From: Magnetococcales bacterium
GTDB lineage: Bacteria > Pseudomonadota > Magnetococcia > Magnetococcales > UBA8363
Length of the DNA stretch: 64,000 nucleotides
Assembly (NCBI GenBank): GCA_002753515.1
Contig: PEAK01000005.1
Span: 1-64,000 of the forward strand
Reading direction: 5' to 3'
This document shows positions 1 to 8,682 of this stretch, piece by piece (the stretch's first letter is position 1; each line of letters starts with the position of its first letter). The notes under the pieces were generated by a model. That model made no database searches, was not told the origin of the DNA, and saw only the letters and a list, made by a program, of their open reading frames with translations. The translations under genes and the position numbers were made by a program.

Positions 1-484
1 CCAACGATTTCCACCTTGCAAGATGTTGACGTCAGACTTTCATACCAAAAAAAATCGGCAATGTCCAGATCAGATCACTACCTCTTTGAATCAGAAATAT
101 TTTTGTCCCGGAACAAATTCACCCTGGAGGGACGTTGCATGCCGTTATTAGAACTTTGACGCCCGAAAGAACGTAGCCAATCCCTTGGCGCTCAGGGTGA
201 TGCCGAACAAGGGCCGCATCCGGCGCACAAGGGTCCATTGCGTTGCTTTTTTTGCTTGGTATGTTCCCCCTTCCCCCTACCCGAACCGTACTGGGATGAC
301 CGGTGAAAATGGAATGAGATTCAAACTTTATTAGTCGCTTTTATAAGGGCATCCCCCCTGACCGCAGCCCATGCAATGATGAATTCTGCGGTTGCCGGTA
401 ACAAGTGCGAAATGCTTGGCATGTCCATTGAAAGGAGACGGCAGAGAGTTTCTTTATTAACAGATTTACCTAGTGGAGTGATGC
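1..484. other. Window edge, no gene recognised
   Basis: No convincing coding frame, RNA gene or repeat was seen in this stretch. It is moderately AT-rich around 20-130 and 300-350. A purine-rich GGAG lies at about 475-478, immediately upstream of the small frame at 485. The region probably carries that gene's promoter, but no clear -35/-10 pair stands out. Confidence 0.4.
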
Positions 485-577
485 ATGGATAATGTGACTT
501 TCTTGGCGATTGGCTTGGTCCTTTATTTCGCAGTTTTGACGTGGCTCTTGTTTCGGGCGGCCAGACCGGGGAATTGA
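485..577 (+). CDS. Small single-pass membrane protein (30 aa)
   Basis: This short frame starts with ATG seven bases after GGAG and ends in TGA. The 30 residues hold one hydrophobic helix (about residues 5-23, rich in L, V, F, A and W) followed by a short Arg-containing tail (FRAARPGN), which by the positive-inside rule would face the cytoplasm. Length and layout resemble the small accessory subunits of membrane complexes such as KdpF, CydX or CcoQ, but I cannot match it to any of them. It is transcribed toward ftsK, with a strong hairpin between the two genes. It could also be a chance frame; the RBS spacing and the complete membrane helix are the only support. Confidence 0.4.
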   Translation: MDNVTFLAIGLVLYFAVLTWLLFRAARPGN

Positions 578-685
578 GCTTTCCAAAACTGCACGACTAA
601 AGCGGGAACCGGGACTTTCCAGGTCAAGCGTTTCTGCTCGCAATCGGCCCGGGCGCAATTTCAGCGCAAGAGAGGCCAGAACTAT

Positions 686-712
686 CCGGGGGGGTCGCCA
701 TGACCCCCCCGG
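686..712. terminator. Strong GC-rich hairpin between convergent genes
   Basis: A perfect 11-bp stem (CCGGGGGGGTC with its complement) encloses a 5-nt loop. It lies 61 bp past the stop of ftsK (minus strand) and about 110 bp past the small plus-strand gene. No T-run follows on either strand, so it is not a textbook intrinsic terminator, but its position between two converging genes fits a bidirectional transcript end. Confidence 0.4.
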
Positions 713-772
713 GTGCGAACGAAGAAAACACGCATGTCGTGCGCCGCATCGCGAATGCAAAACGGCAATCCT

Positions 773-3700
773 TCAATCCCCTTGTTGCCCAAAACTCAAC
801 ACTTCCCGTTTGCCAGCACTGTTGGATGGGGTTACCAATCCCTCTGATTCCATCCGCTCCACGATGCGCGCCGCACGGTTGTAGCCAATCTTGAAATGTC
901 GCTGCACCATGCTGGTGGATACCTTGCGCAATCGCTGTACCAGGGCCACTGCCGGGCGATACAGGGGGTCGTCCTCTTCGATGGGTTCCATGTCATCCTG
1001 ACCGCTTCCAAAAGGCAGATCAGAATCATCATCGTCGTCATCGGCGTGTCGCATGACGGCCATATCGTATTTGGGCGCACCGCTGATGGATTTGAGATAG
1101 CCAACCAGATGATGGACTTCATCATCGGTAACCAGAGGGGCGTGTATACGTTTCAGGTGGGACGTCCCGGGCGGAAGGTACAACCCGTCACCCATGCCCA
1201 GGAGTCGTTCCGCCCCCATGGCATCCAGAATGGTTCGGGAATCGATCTTGGATGATACCTGAAAGGCCAGACGGGTCGGGAAATTGGCTTTGATCAATCC
1301 GGTGATGACATCAACGGAGGGGCGTTGGGTGGCAATGATCAGATGCAAACCCGCTGCACGCGCCATCTGGGCCAAGCGGGCGATGGCGGGTTCCACCTCC
1401 TTACCCACCTGAATCATCAGGTCGGCCAGTTCGTCAATTACAATGACTATCAAAGGTTTGCTATGCAGAGGGATGGGTTCTTCCTGCTCAACAGGCGTCC
1501 CGGTTTCTGGATCGATGCCAATTTTAACCCGTCGTGTCGGTCGCTCCCCGGTTTCCTGGCATTGCAGCATCCTGCGATTGAAGCTATCCAGACTGCGAAC
1601 CCCCACCTCGGACATGAGGCGATAACGATCTTCCATCTCCTGCACGGCCCATTTGAGGAGTTTGGCCGCCTTGTGGACATCGGTGACCACCGGGGCCAGA
1701 AGATGGGGAATGCCCTCATAGATGGATAATTCCAACATTTTTGGGTCCACCATGAGAAAACGTACCTGGTCGGGTCGGGCGCTGAACAGGATGGAGCAGA
1801 TCATGGCGTTGAGTGCGACGGATTTGCCCGATCCGGTCGTGCCGGCAACAAGCAAATGCGGCATCTTTGCCAAATTGGCGACCACCGGGTTGCCTGTGAT
1901 ATCCGATCCCAACGCCACGGCCAGGGGATGCCCGGTCTTTATGAAAACCTCTGATTCCAATATTTCACGCAGATAAACCGTGCTTCGGGTCTGGTTGGGT
2001 ATTTCCACGCCGATGACGTTTTTTCCAGGGATGTTGCCCACCACGCGCACCGATGGCGACAAGATGGATCGCGCCAGATCATCGGAAATCGAAACGACCT
2101 TGGAGGCGCGTAACCCTGGAGCAGGGTCAAATTCAAACGTGGTGACAACGGGACCGGGTATTACGTTGGTGATTTGCCCCTTGATTTTAAAATCAGCCAG
2201 TTTCAACTCCAGCAAACGGGCCTGCTGTGTCAGATAATCCCGGTCGATCTCGTTGTTACCCACCGTCGGCTTTTCCAACAGGTCCAGGGACGGTAAAGGG
2301 AACGATGCGGCCAAACCGCCACCGGTACCAGCCGTTGTTGCATCCGTCTGATCCGCTCGGAACAACGTTTCCCCATTGCCGATGTCCCCTGCACGGGAAG
2401 ATTGATCTTCAAAGTCATCGTCAAAATCGTCCCCCGGAGCCCCAACGTTTTGCTCATCGTTCGGGCCTGGCAACTCAAAATCCATGTCCTGATTTTCAAA
2501 ATCATCACCATCGTCCCTGTCGAAAAAGGGCTGCCTGGTCGTATCGGAGTGCGATGACGCAAAGGGGGTCAAGTCTGGTTGCGGCAAATCGTCAGGATCC
2601 CCCGCTGCCAACGGCAAAACCTCCTCTGAGTGAAATCCCAACTCCCCGGCCCTGTTATCCGCATCAGGTTCGACTGTCCGTTTTTCAGCCAGCGCCTGAA
2701 TGATCCAGGAACCCGACGCAGGCGCCGTTTCCCGGATTGGCTCGGGCGCGGGGGTGTCAAACGATGATCGGGTCATGTCCGTCCCATCCGGTGGGGGCAC
2801 CTCCGGTTCGACCATCATATCCGGTTCGATTTCTCTGGTTTGCTGCAAAGATTCGTCAGCGATGATAAAATCGGACTCATCCCGGGAATGCCGGGAATCC
2901 TGATCCTGTAAAGGGATGGTGTTGAGATCGGGAAACACCTCCTCCCGCTCGGGGAAGGCATCCGTATTGCGGAAATCGCGTGTGGTATCGGCGGATACAT
3001 CATCCAGGGCGGGTTCCTGACGCTCGGTGGATACATCATCCAGGGCGGGTTCCTGACGCCCGGTGTTGGCATTCGGATGGGGATCAAAGGCCATGGGACG
3101 CAACCACTCGGGATTCTTCTCTTCTTTTTCAGGTCTTTTGAGGATCGATGTGACTTTGTCCATCGAATCCGCAACCAATCCCGCAACCGGTGCCAATAAT
3201 TTTCCCGCTGCCAAACGATGGGCGGCAACCTGAGGCTCGGGGGCGTGGTTCAACTGCTCCGTCAATACGGGTTCCACAGGCCGGGTTGCCGCCTCGGCGT
3301 GCGGCTCAGGGGGTATGGGAATCCCTTCCTCATGGGCGGCTTGGAAACCTTTTTCAGGTATTTCGGGAACCTGTAGATCGCGAAAACGGAAAGGCGGTAT
3401 TTCCGTGGCCTTGATGTCACTGACACGGTGTTCGGTGGTGGCGTGGACCGGGTCGCTCTGGAAATCCTCCGGAATGATTTGGGAATCCGTGTCGCTCGTC
3501 GAGCGCCAGGAGAACAGGCCGAACAGGGCAACGACACAATCCTTGATCCATTTCAGCAGATTGAATAACGACAGGCGGGTTAATACCATGAAGGAGAGCA
3601 TGCCCAACATGATCAGGAGCAGCAGCGATCCCCAGTACCCAAGGGTTTGTGTAAGCGCCCGGGTCACCATCATGCCCGCCAAGCCACCCGGCCCGGCCGG

Positions 3701-4105
3701 CATGTAGGTTATCACCTCGCCCTGAAACATGACGGATAAAATAGTGGTCACCGCCGCCAGCAAGGGCAAGGTGCCGATTTGTTCCCAGCTCAGACCGGAT
3801 GAGGTCTGACGCATGGCGAAAAAGGCCGTCAAGGCGAAAAACAACGGGACCCATACGGAGGAGTAGCCAAACAATTGCAGCAGGAAATCTGCCAGATAGG
3901 CCCCGACAACGCCGCCCAGGTTGGTGACCCGGCCATTGCCGGTATTGTTGAAAGAGGGGTCATGCACATTATAGGAATAAAGGGCAATGGTCATATAGGC
4001 TGCGATGCCAAAGAGCAGTACCGCCATACCCTCACGAAAAACCGTCCGACGATTTTCCATGGTTTGTTGTTCCTGTTCATTGGATTTGTTCTGTTTCCGT
4101 CCCAT
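773..4105 (-). CDS. ftsK: DNA translocase FtsK
   Basis: FtsK is a septum-anchored hexameric DNA pump that clears and aligns chromosome termini and activates XerCD recombination at dif. The 1110-residue protein shows four N-terminal membrane helices (within about residues 20-190), a long acidic, Pro-rich linker (about 200-640), then the motor with Walker A GTTGSGKS (about 750), Walker B IVIVIDELADLM (about 890) and a C-terminal winged-helix gamma domain (about 1045-1105) that reads KOPS sequences. The linker carries a 12-residue tandem duplication. A second possible start is Met16. The gene lies 8 bp downstream of the RNase J gene on the same strand, so the two are probably co-transcribed. Confidence 0.95.
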   Translation of the reverse strand: MGRKQNKSNEQEQQTMENRRTVFREGMAVLLFGIAAYMTIALYSYNVHDPSFNNTGNGRVTNLGGVVGAYLADFLLQLFGYSSVWVPLFFALTAFFAMRQTSSGLSWEQIGTLPLLAAVTTILSVMFQGEVITYMPAGPGGLAGMMVTRALTQTLGYWGSLLLLIMLGMLSFMVLTRLSLFNLLKWIKDCVVALFGLFSWRSTSDTDSQIIPEDFQSDPVHATTEHRVSDIKATEIPPFRFRDLQVPEIPEKGFQAAHEEGIPIPPEPHAEAATRPVEPVLTEQLNHAPEPQVAAHRLAAGKLLAPVAGLVADSMDKVTSILKRPEKEEKNPEWLRPMAFDPHPNANTGRQEPALDDVSTERQEPALDDVSADTTRDFRNTDAFPEREEVFPDLNTIPLQDQDSRHSRDESDFIIADESLQQTREIEPDMMVEPEVPPPDGTDMTRSSFDTPAPEPIRETAPASGSWIIQALAEKRTVEPDADNRAGELGFHSEEVLPLAAGDPDDLPQPDLTPFASSHSDTTRQPFFDRDDGDDFENQDMDFELPGPNDEQNVGAPGDDFDDDFEDQSSRAGDIGNGETLFRADQTDATTAGTGGGLAASFPLPSLDLLEKPTVGNNEIDRDYLTQQARLLELKLADFKIKGQITNVIPGPVVTTFEFDPAPGLRASKVVSISDDLARSILSPSVRVVGNIPGKNVIGVEIPNQTRSTVYLREILESEVFIKTGHPLAVALGSDITGNPVVANLAKMPHLLVAGTTGSGKSVALNAMICSILFSARPDQVRFLMVDPKMLELSIYEGIPHLLAPVVTDVHKAAKLLKWAVQEMEDRYRLMSEVGVRSLDSFNRRMLQCQETGERPTRRVKIGIDPETGTPVEQEEPIPLHSKPLIVIVIDELADLMIQVGKEVEPAIARLAQMARAAGLHLIIATQRPSVDVITGLIKANFPTRLAFQVSSKIDSRTILDAMGAERLLGMGDGLYLPPGTSHLKRIHAPLVTDDEVHHLVGYLKSISGAPKYDMAVMRHADDDDDDSDLPFGSGQDDMEPIEEDDPLYRPAVALVQRLRKVSTSMVQRHFKIGYNRAARIVERMESEGLVTPSNSAGKREVLSFGQQGD
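2995..3065 (-). repeat. 36-bp tandem duplication inside the ftsK linker
   Basis: Two near-identical 36-bp units encode RQEPALDDVST-type 12-residue repeats in the FtsK linker. The duplication keeps the reading frame. It lies in the low-complexity linker, where length changes are usually tolerated. Confidence 0.8.
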
Positions 4106-4113
4106 GACGTACC

Positions 4114-5790
4114 CTACATTTCCATGACCAGAGGAATGACAGCCGGCCTGCGGCCCAGTTTTCTTTTAAAAAGCCGTCGAATCGCTCTTTGAGCCAGTTC
4201 CGTGGGGCCGGCCCCTTCGTCATCTGCGAAGTCCATCCCTTTCGGTCCCAGCAGCAACGCCTCTTCCACGGCAGCCTTCGCCTGTTCCAGGAGATCGCGA
4301 TTGTCCTCTTCTGTGACAACGCCACGGGTGAGCAGTTCGGGTCGTTGCAGCATTTTACCACTGCTTTTTTCGACAATCAGCACCACAATGACCATCCCAT
4401 CTTCCGAAAGATGCCGACGATCACGTAATACGATGTCGCTGATATCGCCAATTCCTTTGCCATCGACGAAGGTGCGACCGGAGGGGATGCGACCATCGAT
4501 GACGATGGCATCCTGGTGCAGGACGATCCGATCACCATTTTCCGCCACCAGGGCATTTTCCGGGGCCACTCCCATTTGCATGGCCAATTGGCGATGGCTG
4601 TGAAGGTGGCGTATTTCCCCGTGAATGGGAATAAAAAATTTGGGTCGGGTCAGTGCCAGCATGAGTTTGAGGTCTTCCCGGGGGGCATGGCCGGAGACGT
4701 GGATTGACGGCAGATTGTGTTCGTGAATGACCTCGGCCCCCAAGCGTGACATGCGATTGACCAGGCTCCAGATGGTTTGTTCGTTACCGGGGATGAACCG
4801 TGACGACAGAATGACCATATCATCGGGTTGGATGGTGATTTCCCGATGTTCGCCGTTGGCGATACGGGTCAGGGATGAATTTTGTTCGCCCTGGCTGCCG
4901 GAGGAGAGGACGACGATAGTCTGCCGTGGGTGCTGGGAAAGGGAGCGCACATCGATGATGGTGCCTTCCGGAATGCGTAGAAATCCAAGTGAGCGCGCCA
5001 CTTCTATGTTGGTTTGCATGGAGCGACCGCTGATGACAACTTTGCGATTGATTGCACATGCGGCATCAAAAATTTGTTGGATACGTTGAATATTGGAGGC
5101 AAACGTGGCCACGATGATCATGGCCCGGGCCTTGGCGAATACTTTGGCGAGGGCTTCGGCGACAACCTTTTCAGAAACGGTTGCCCCGGGGCGGTTGATG
5201 TTGGTGGAATCGGACAGCAGGGCCAATACGCCCCCTTCCCCATAGCGTGCCAGGGCGAAGAGATCGGTGGGGCGCTTGTCCACCGGGGTATGATCAATCT
5301 TGAAATCGCCGGTGTGTATAATGGTTCCCAGGGGCGTTTTAATGGCCAGGGCGTAGGAATCGACAATGGAGTGTGATACCTGGATCATGCACAGGTTGAA
5401 GGGACCGACCTGAAATGGTTGCCGGTTGCCACATTCCACCATGGTCGCCCTGTCCAGCAGGCGATGTTCGCGAAATTTGCCGCGCAGCAGCCCCAGGGTC
5501 ATGGCGCTACCGTAGATGGGGCCTTCGACATCCGGCCAAACGTAGGGCATGGCACCCACATGGTCTTCATGGCCATGGGTCAGGACAAATCCCACGACCC
5601 GATCACGATTGGCAATGAGATAACCAACATCGGGGATGATGACGTCGATGCCCGGTGTGTCGTTGCCGGGAAAAGCCAAACCGCAATCAACCACCAACAA
5701 TTTATCGTCAAAGCCATAGACCATTAGATTCATGCCGATTTCGCCAAGACCGCCGAGGGCGATGATCTCCATGGATCCGGTAGCAGTCAT
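4114..5790 (-). CDS. rnj: Ribonuclease J (MBL / beta-CASP nuclease)
   Basis: RNase J is a metallo-beta-lactamase-fold endo- and 5'-3' exoribonuclease of mRNA decay and rRNA maturation. The 558-residue protein has the normal family length. It shows the two-zinc signature HGHEDH (about residues 71-76), a central beta-CASP insertion with VISGRSMQTN, a late HVSGHA motif and a C-terminal dimerisation region. Met7 (MEIIALGG) is an alternative start. It is separated by 3 bp from tatC upstream and 8 bp from ftsK downstream, which suggests one minus-strand transcript running tatA-tatB-tatC-rnj-ftsK. RNase J is found in alphaproteobacteria and many other phyla but not in enteric bacteria, which is a mild taxonomic hint. 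Confidence 0.93.
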   Translation of the reverse strand: MTATGSMEIIALGGLGEIGMNLMVYGFDDKLLVVDCGLAFPGNDTPGIDVIIPDVGYLIANRDRVVGFVLTHGHEDHVGAMPYVWPDVEGPIYGSAMTLGLLRGKFREHRLLDRATMVECGNRQPFQVGPFNLCMIQVSHSIVDSYALAIKTPLGTIIHTGDFKIDHTPVDKRPTDLFALARYGEGGVLALLSDSTNINRPGATVSEKVVAEALAKVFAKARAMIIVATFASNIQRIQQIFDAACAINRKVVISGRSMQTNIEVARSLGFLRIPEGTIIDVRSLSQHPRQTIVVLSSGSQGEQNSSLTRIANGEHREITIQPDDMVILSSRFIPGNEQTIWSLVNRMSRLGAEVIHEHNLPSIHVSGHAPREDLKLMLALTRPKFFIPIHGEIRHLHSHRQLAMQMGVAPENALVAENGDRIVLHQDAIVIDGRIPSGRTFVDGKGIGDISDIVLRDRRHLSEDGMVIVVLIVEKSSGKMLQRPELLTRGVVTEEDNRDLLEQAKAAVEEALLLGPKGMDFADDEGAGPTELAQRAIRRLFKRKLGRRPAVIPLVMEM

Positions 5791-5793
5791 CCG

Positions 5794-6549
5794 TCACAGA
5801 TCCCCCTGGGCCTGGGCTGCAATACGGTCTTTTTCAAGGAATCGACCGATGATGATGGAAATTTCATACAGGATGATGAGGGGAATGGCCGCCATCACTT
5901 GGGAAAAGGGGTCGGGGGGAACCAGCAGACCGGCGATGATAAAGGCCAGAACAATGAAATATTTCCTTTTGGCAACCAGGGAGGCAGTGCTTAAGAATCC
6001 CACTCTGACGAGCAATAACAGGCCCACGGGCATTTCAAAGACAATGCCGAAGGCAAAGAGAAGCGAGAGTACCAGGTCCAGATATTCCCTGACCGATGGC
6101 AGGGATTCGATGGAGGTGGTGCTGAAACTGAGAAAATATTTGAAGATAAGAGGGAAAATGAAGACATAGGCCAGTGTGGCCCCAAAGAAAAACAACACCG
6201 GTGTCATGACAAGAAATGGCAGGAAAACCCGTTTTTCGTTCCTATACAAGCCCGGGGCCACAAATATCCACAGTTGCCAGAGGATGACGGGTACGGCCAG
6301 GAAGAGACCGGCATAGAAAGAGACTTTCATGTAGGTGAAAAAAGCCTCGTGCAGGCCGGTGAAAATCATTTTGGAATTGCTGCCGGTGATTTGCCGCAGT
6401 GGCGCGACCAAAAAGCCGAAGACCTCTTCGGCAAAGGCGTAGCAGCCAAAAAAACCCACCATGACCGCGACGACCGAATAGGTGAGTCGCCGCCTCAGTT
6501 CAATCAGGTGATCGAGTAAAGGGGCTTTATCGTCAAGTTCCTGGGTCAT
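5794..6549 (-). CDS. tatC: Twin-arginine translocase subunit TatC
   Basis: TatC is the polytopic receptor that binds the twin-arginine signal of folded exported proteins together with TatB. The 251-residue protein has the typical length and six membrane helices. The N-terminal HLIELRRRL motif is the conserved cytoplasmic start of the family. The conserved PVILWQLWIFVAPGLYRNEKR segment region follows helix 2. Its ATG overlaps the tatB stop by 4 bp (ATGA), which indicates translational coupling. An exported beta-carbonic anhydrase at 38.8 kb in this window carries an RR motif and is a plausible Tat substrate. Confidence 0.95.
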   Translation of the reverse strand: MTQELDDKAPLLDHLIELRRRLTYSVVAVMVGFFGCYAFAEEVFGFLVAPLRQITGSNSKMIFTGLHEAFFTYMKVSFYAGLFLAVPVILWQLWIFVAPGLYRNEKRVFLPFLVMTPVLFFFGATLAYVFIFPLIFKYFLSFSTTSIESLPSVREYLDLVLSLLFAFGIVFEMPVGLLLLVRVGFLSTASLVAKRKYFIVLAFIIAGLLVPPDPFSQVMAAIPLIILYEISIIIGRFLEKDRIAAQAQGDL

Positions 6550-6914
6550 GATGCTGGGGGGGTATCCGGTTTGGTTTCGCGTGCTGGTGGTGGTGGCGAT
6601 GAGGGTGTACCCGGATTGGCGTGCTTGACATCCGCACCTCCCTTCAGGGTGGGTTCGTGACCGGGTCCTTTCACATCCAGATTTTCTGAAATCCTCGGTA
6701 CTTCATCGGTGTGTGGATTGACTCTCGGCCCTGGTGGGGGATGGCGATCGAAATCATCCAGATTGACGCTTTCCCGAACTTCGGCAACGATACGCCGCAC
6801 CTGGCGCACCGTTTTGGCCAGGGTGCGCGCTACGTCAGGCAGTTGTTCCGGTCCGACGACGAGCAGGGCGACAACGACAATGATTAAAATTTCCATCCAT
6901 CCCATACCAAACAT
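6546..6914 (-). CDS. tatB: Sec-independent translocase subunit TatB
   Basis: TatB partners TatC in the Tat signal-peptide receptor. The 122-residue protein begins MFGMGWMEILIIVVVALLVV, a single membrane helix, followed by the GPEQLP hinge and an amphipathic helix (VARTLAKTVRQVRRIVAEVR). The tail is Pro-rich and polar. It overlaps tatC by 4 bp and lies 30 bp downstream of tatA on the same strand. The Glu in the GPEQLP hinge and the longer amphipathic helix distinguish it from TatA. Confidence 0.93.
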   Translation of the reverse strand: MFGMGWMEILIIVVVALLVVGPEQLPDVARTLAKTVRQVRRIVAEVRESVNLDDFDRHPPPGPRVNPHTDEVPRISENLDVKGPGHEPTLKGGADVKHANPGTPSSPPPPARETKPDTPPAS

Positions 6915-6944
6915 GGCCCGACCTCATCGGCATGTGCAACATGA

Positions 6945-7163
6945 TCACGTTTTTTCTTTTTTTTCCGTCACCTCAGCTTCTACCATTTTGGCCTGAGGTT
7001 GCGGTTCCTTGTCGGCGACTTCGTCTTTTTCATTCATGGCTTCTTTGAAGCTTTTCACCCCCTTACCCAGGTCACCCATGACCTTGGGCAATTTGCCAGC
7101 GCCGAAAACAACGAGTACAATCATGAGGATAATGAACAACTCCGTGGCGTTGAATCCCATCAT
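6945..7163 (-). CDS. tatA: Sec-independent translocase subunit TatA
   Basis: TatA oligomerises to form the protein-conducting element of the Tat system. The predicted protein is 72 residues: a short N-terminus (MMGFNATEL), one membrane helix, the FGAGKLP hinge, an amphipathic helix (VMGDLGKGVKSFKEAMNEK) and a charged tail. I chose the ATGATG at 7163/7160 because an AAGGAG lies 10 bases upstream and the family starts just before the membrane helix. The open frame continues another 28 codons upstream without resembling TatA. It is first in the tatABC order and divergent from mutM. Confidence 0.92.
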   Translation of the reverse strand: MMGFNATELFIILMIVLVVFGAGKLPKVMGDLGKGVKSFKEAMNEKDEVADKEPQPQAKMVEAEVTEKKEKT

Positions 7164-7323
7164 CTCCTGGTATCTCCTTGCAAATGGACCGTAACCAATG
7201 CCTGCTTTCCAGTGGCTTGGGGCGAATCCGACCGGTTGATAGAGCATGAGAGATTACAATATTAGCGAAAGGGACGCAAACCCATCGCGCACAAAAACGG
7301 GATTATTTTATTTCGAGGAGCGT

Positions 7324-8148
7324 ATGCCTGAATTGCCGGAAGTGGAAACCATTTGTCGCGGGTTGGCGCAACGAATCCTTGGGTGCGTGGTAACGGGTGT
7401 GGTGACCCGACGCACCGACTTGCGTTGGTCGGTACCGCATGAAGCGTTGGCGGATCTCCTTCCAGGTGAAACAATTGTGGCGGTCAACAGACGGGCCAAG
7501 TATGTGTTGCTGGTGCTGCCCGTGGGGACCCTCATCATCCATTTGGGAATGAGTGGTTTGCTTCGTGTCGTCCCTGTGGTAGAACCCCCGGGACGCCACG
7601 ATCATCTGGATATCCTGCTGGATGATGGCTATTGCCTGCGTTTGACCGATCCCAGACGTTTTGGTGCCGTGCTGTGGGGTGGTTCGCAGCCCTTGAACCA
7701 CCCCCTTCTCGTTCATTTGGGGCCGGAACCTTTACTGGACTCTTTCAATGGTTCGCTGTTGCACGCCTTGTCCGTCGGTCGCCGGCGACCGGTCAAATCG
7801 TGGATCATGGATTCCCGGGTGGTGGCGGGTGTGGGCAATATTTACGCCGTCGAATCCTTGTTTGTCGCCAACATGCATCCCGGGCGCCCGGTTCATACAC
7901 TCGATGGGGCAGATTGCCAACGTCTCGCCCTCGCCATCAAGGATCGCTTGCGGGCAGCCATCGTACAGGGTGGTACAACCTTGCGTGATTTTCGGCAGAG
8001 CGATGGTCGCCCGGGATATTTCCAGCAATCGTTACGGGTCTACGGGCGCGAGGGAATGCCTTGCCTGGCATGCTCCACACCCATAGAATCCTTGCGCCTC
8101 GGTGGCAGGTCCAGCCCTTTTTGTCCCGTGTGTCAGCCGGGGCCATGA
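7324..8148 (+). CDS. mutM: Formamidopyrimidine-DNA glycosylase MutM/Fpg
   Basis: Fpg removes 8-oxoguanine and formamidopyrimidines from DNA and cuts the abasic site. The 274-residue protein begins MPELPEVET; Pro2 is the catalytic amine after Met removal and Glu3 is also catalytic, which fixes the start at 7324. GAGGAG lies six bases upstream. The C-terminal zinc finger is present as C-x2-C ... C-x2-C (CLAC and CPVC). A conserved VAGVGNIYAVE segment before it completes the helix-two-turn-helix. It is divergent from tatA and sits alone or at the head of a short unit with the response regulator 75 bp downstream. Confidence 0.95.
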   Translation: MPELPEVETICRGLAQRILGCVVTGVVTRRTDLRWSVPHEALADLLPGETIVAVNRRAKYVLLVLPVGTLIIHLGMSGLLRVVPVVEPPGRHDHLDILLDDGYCLRLTDPRRFGAVLWGGSQPLNHPLLVHLGPEPLLDSFNGSLLHALSVGRRRPVKSWIMDSRVVAGVGNIYAVESLFVANMHPGRPVHTLDGADCQRLALAIKDRLRAAIVQGGTTLRDFRQSDGRPGYFQQSLRVYGREGMPCLACSTPIESLRLGGRSSPFCPVCQPGP

Positions 8149-8223
8149 GGCAAATCTGGCCCTTCGCGGCTTGGGGTGATACAGTGTCCCTATGGAATAT
8201 CAACTTGGGTGAGCTTTATAGAC

Positions 8224-8625
8224 ATGAAAATTCTTATTGCCGACGATGACGAATCAAATCGGCTCTTGCTGGCCAAAATACTCCTACCCCTGGGGGATTC
8301 GGACTTGGTCGTCGATGGTCAGGAGGCGGTGGAGGCTTTTGAATTGGCACTCACTGAGGGCGAACCTTATGATCTTGTTTTTCTCGATATCATGATGCCG
8401 GGAAAAAACGGTTTACAGGTCCTGAAATGGTTGCGCGGATTGGAGCAGAAACATGTGTCCGCGGACAGGACGGCCGTTAAAATCTTTATGATCACCGCCC
8501 TGGGGACGGAACAAAATGTCCATGAAGCCTTTGTCGAAGGGAATTGTACCGACTTTTTCATCAAGCCCGTCAACAAACGCATGGTGCTTGAAAAACTGGC
8601 TGACAACGGCATCGTCCTGGAATAA
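8224..8625 (+). CDS. Single-domain response regulator (CheY-like)
   Basis: The protein is a stand-alone receiver domain of 133 residues with no output domain. The acidic pocket (D7-D9), phospho-acceptor Asp55 (FLDIMMPG) and the conserved Lys in FFIKPVNK are all present, so phosphorylation is expected. The start at 8224 places MKILIADDDE at the N-terminus; the open frame extends 16 codons further without a better RBS. No kinase is adjacent. The converging neighbour is the large cyclic-nucleotide-binding protein. The output is unknown; such proteins act by protein-protein contact (flagellar switch, phosphorelay or enzyme control). Confidence 0.85.
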   Translation: MKILIADDDESNRLLLAKILLPLGDSDLVVDGQEAVEAFELALTEGEPYDLVFLDIMMPGKNGLQVLKWLRGLEQKHVSADRTAVKIFMITALGTEQNVHEAFVEGNCTDFFIKPVNKRMVLEKLADNGIVLE

Positions 8626-8682
8626 CCCGAAAAGGTTACCTTTCCCGCATCCCGTCCCAATGTTGTGGAAAACCGTCGGCTT

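Noticed and set aside
2227-2703. Long open frame antisense to ftsK
   Set aside because: It lies opposite the low-complexity FtsK linker, has no RBS or recognisable domain, and its composition follows from the sense codons.
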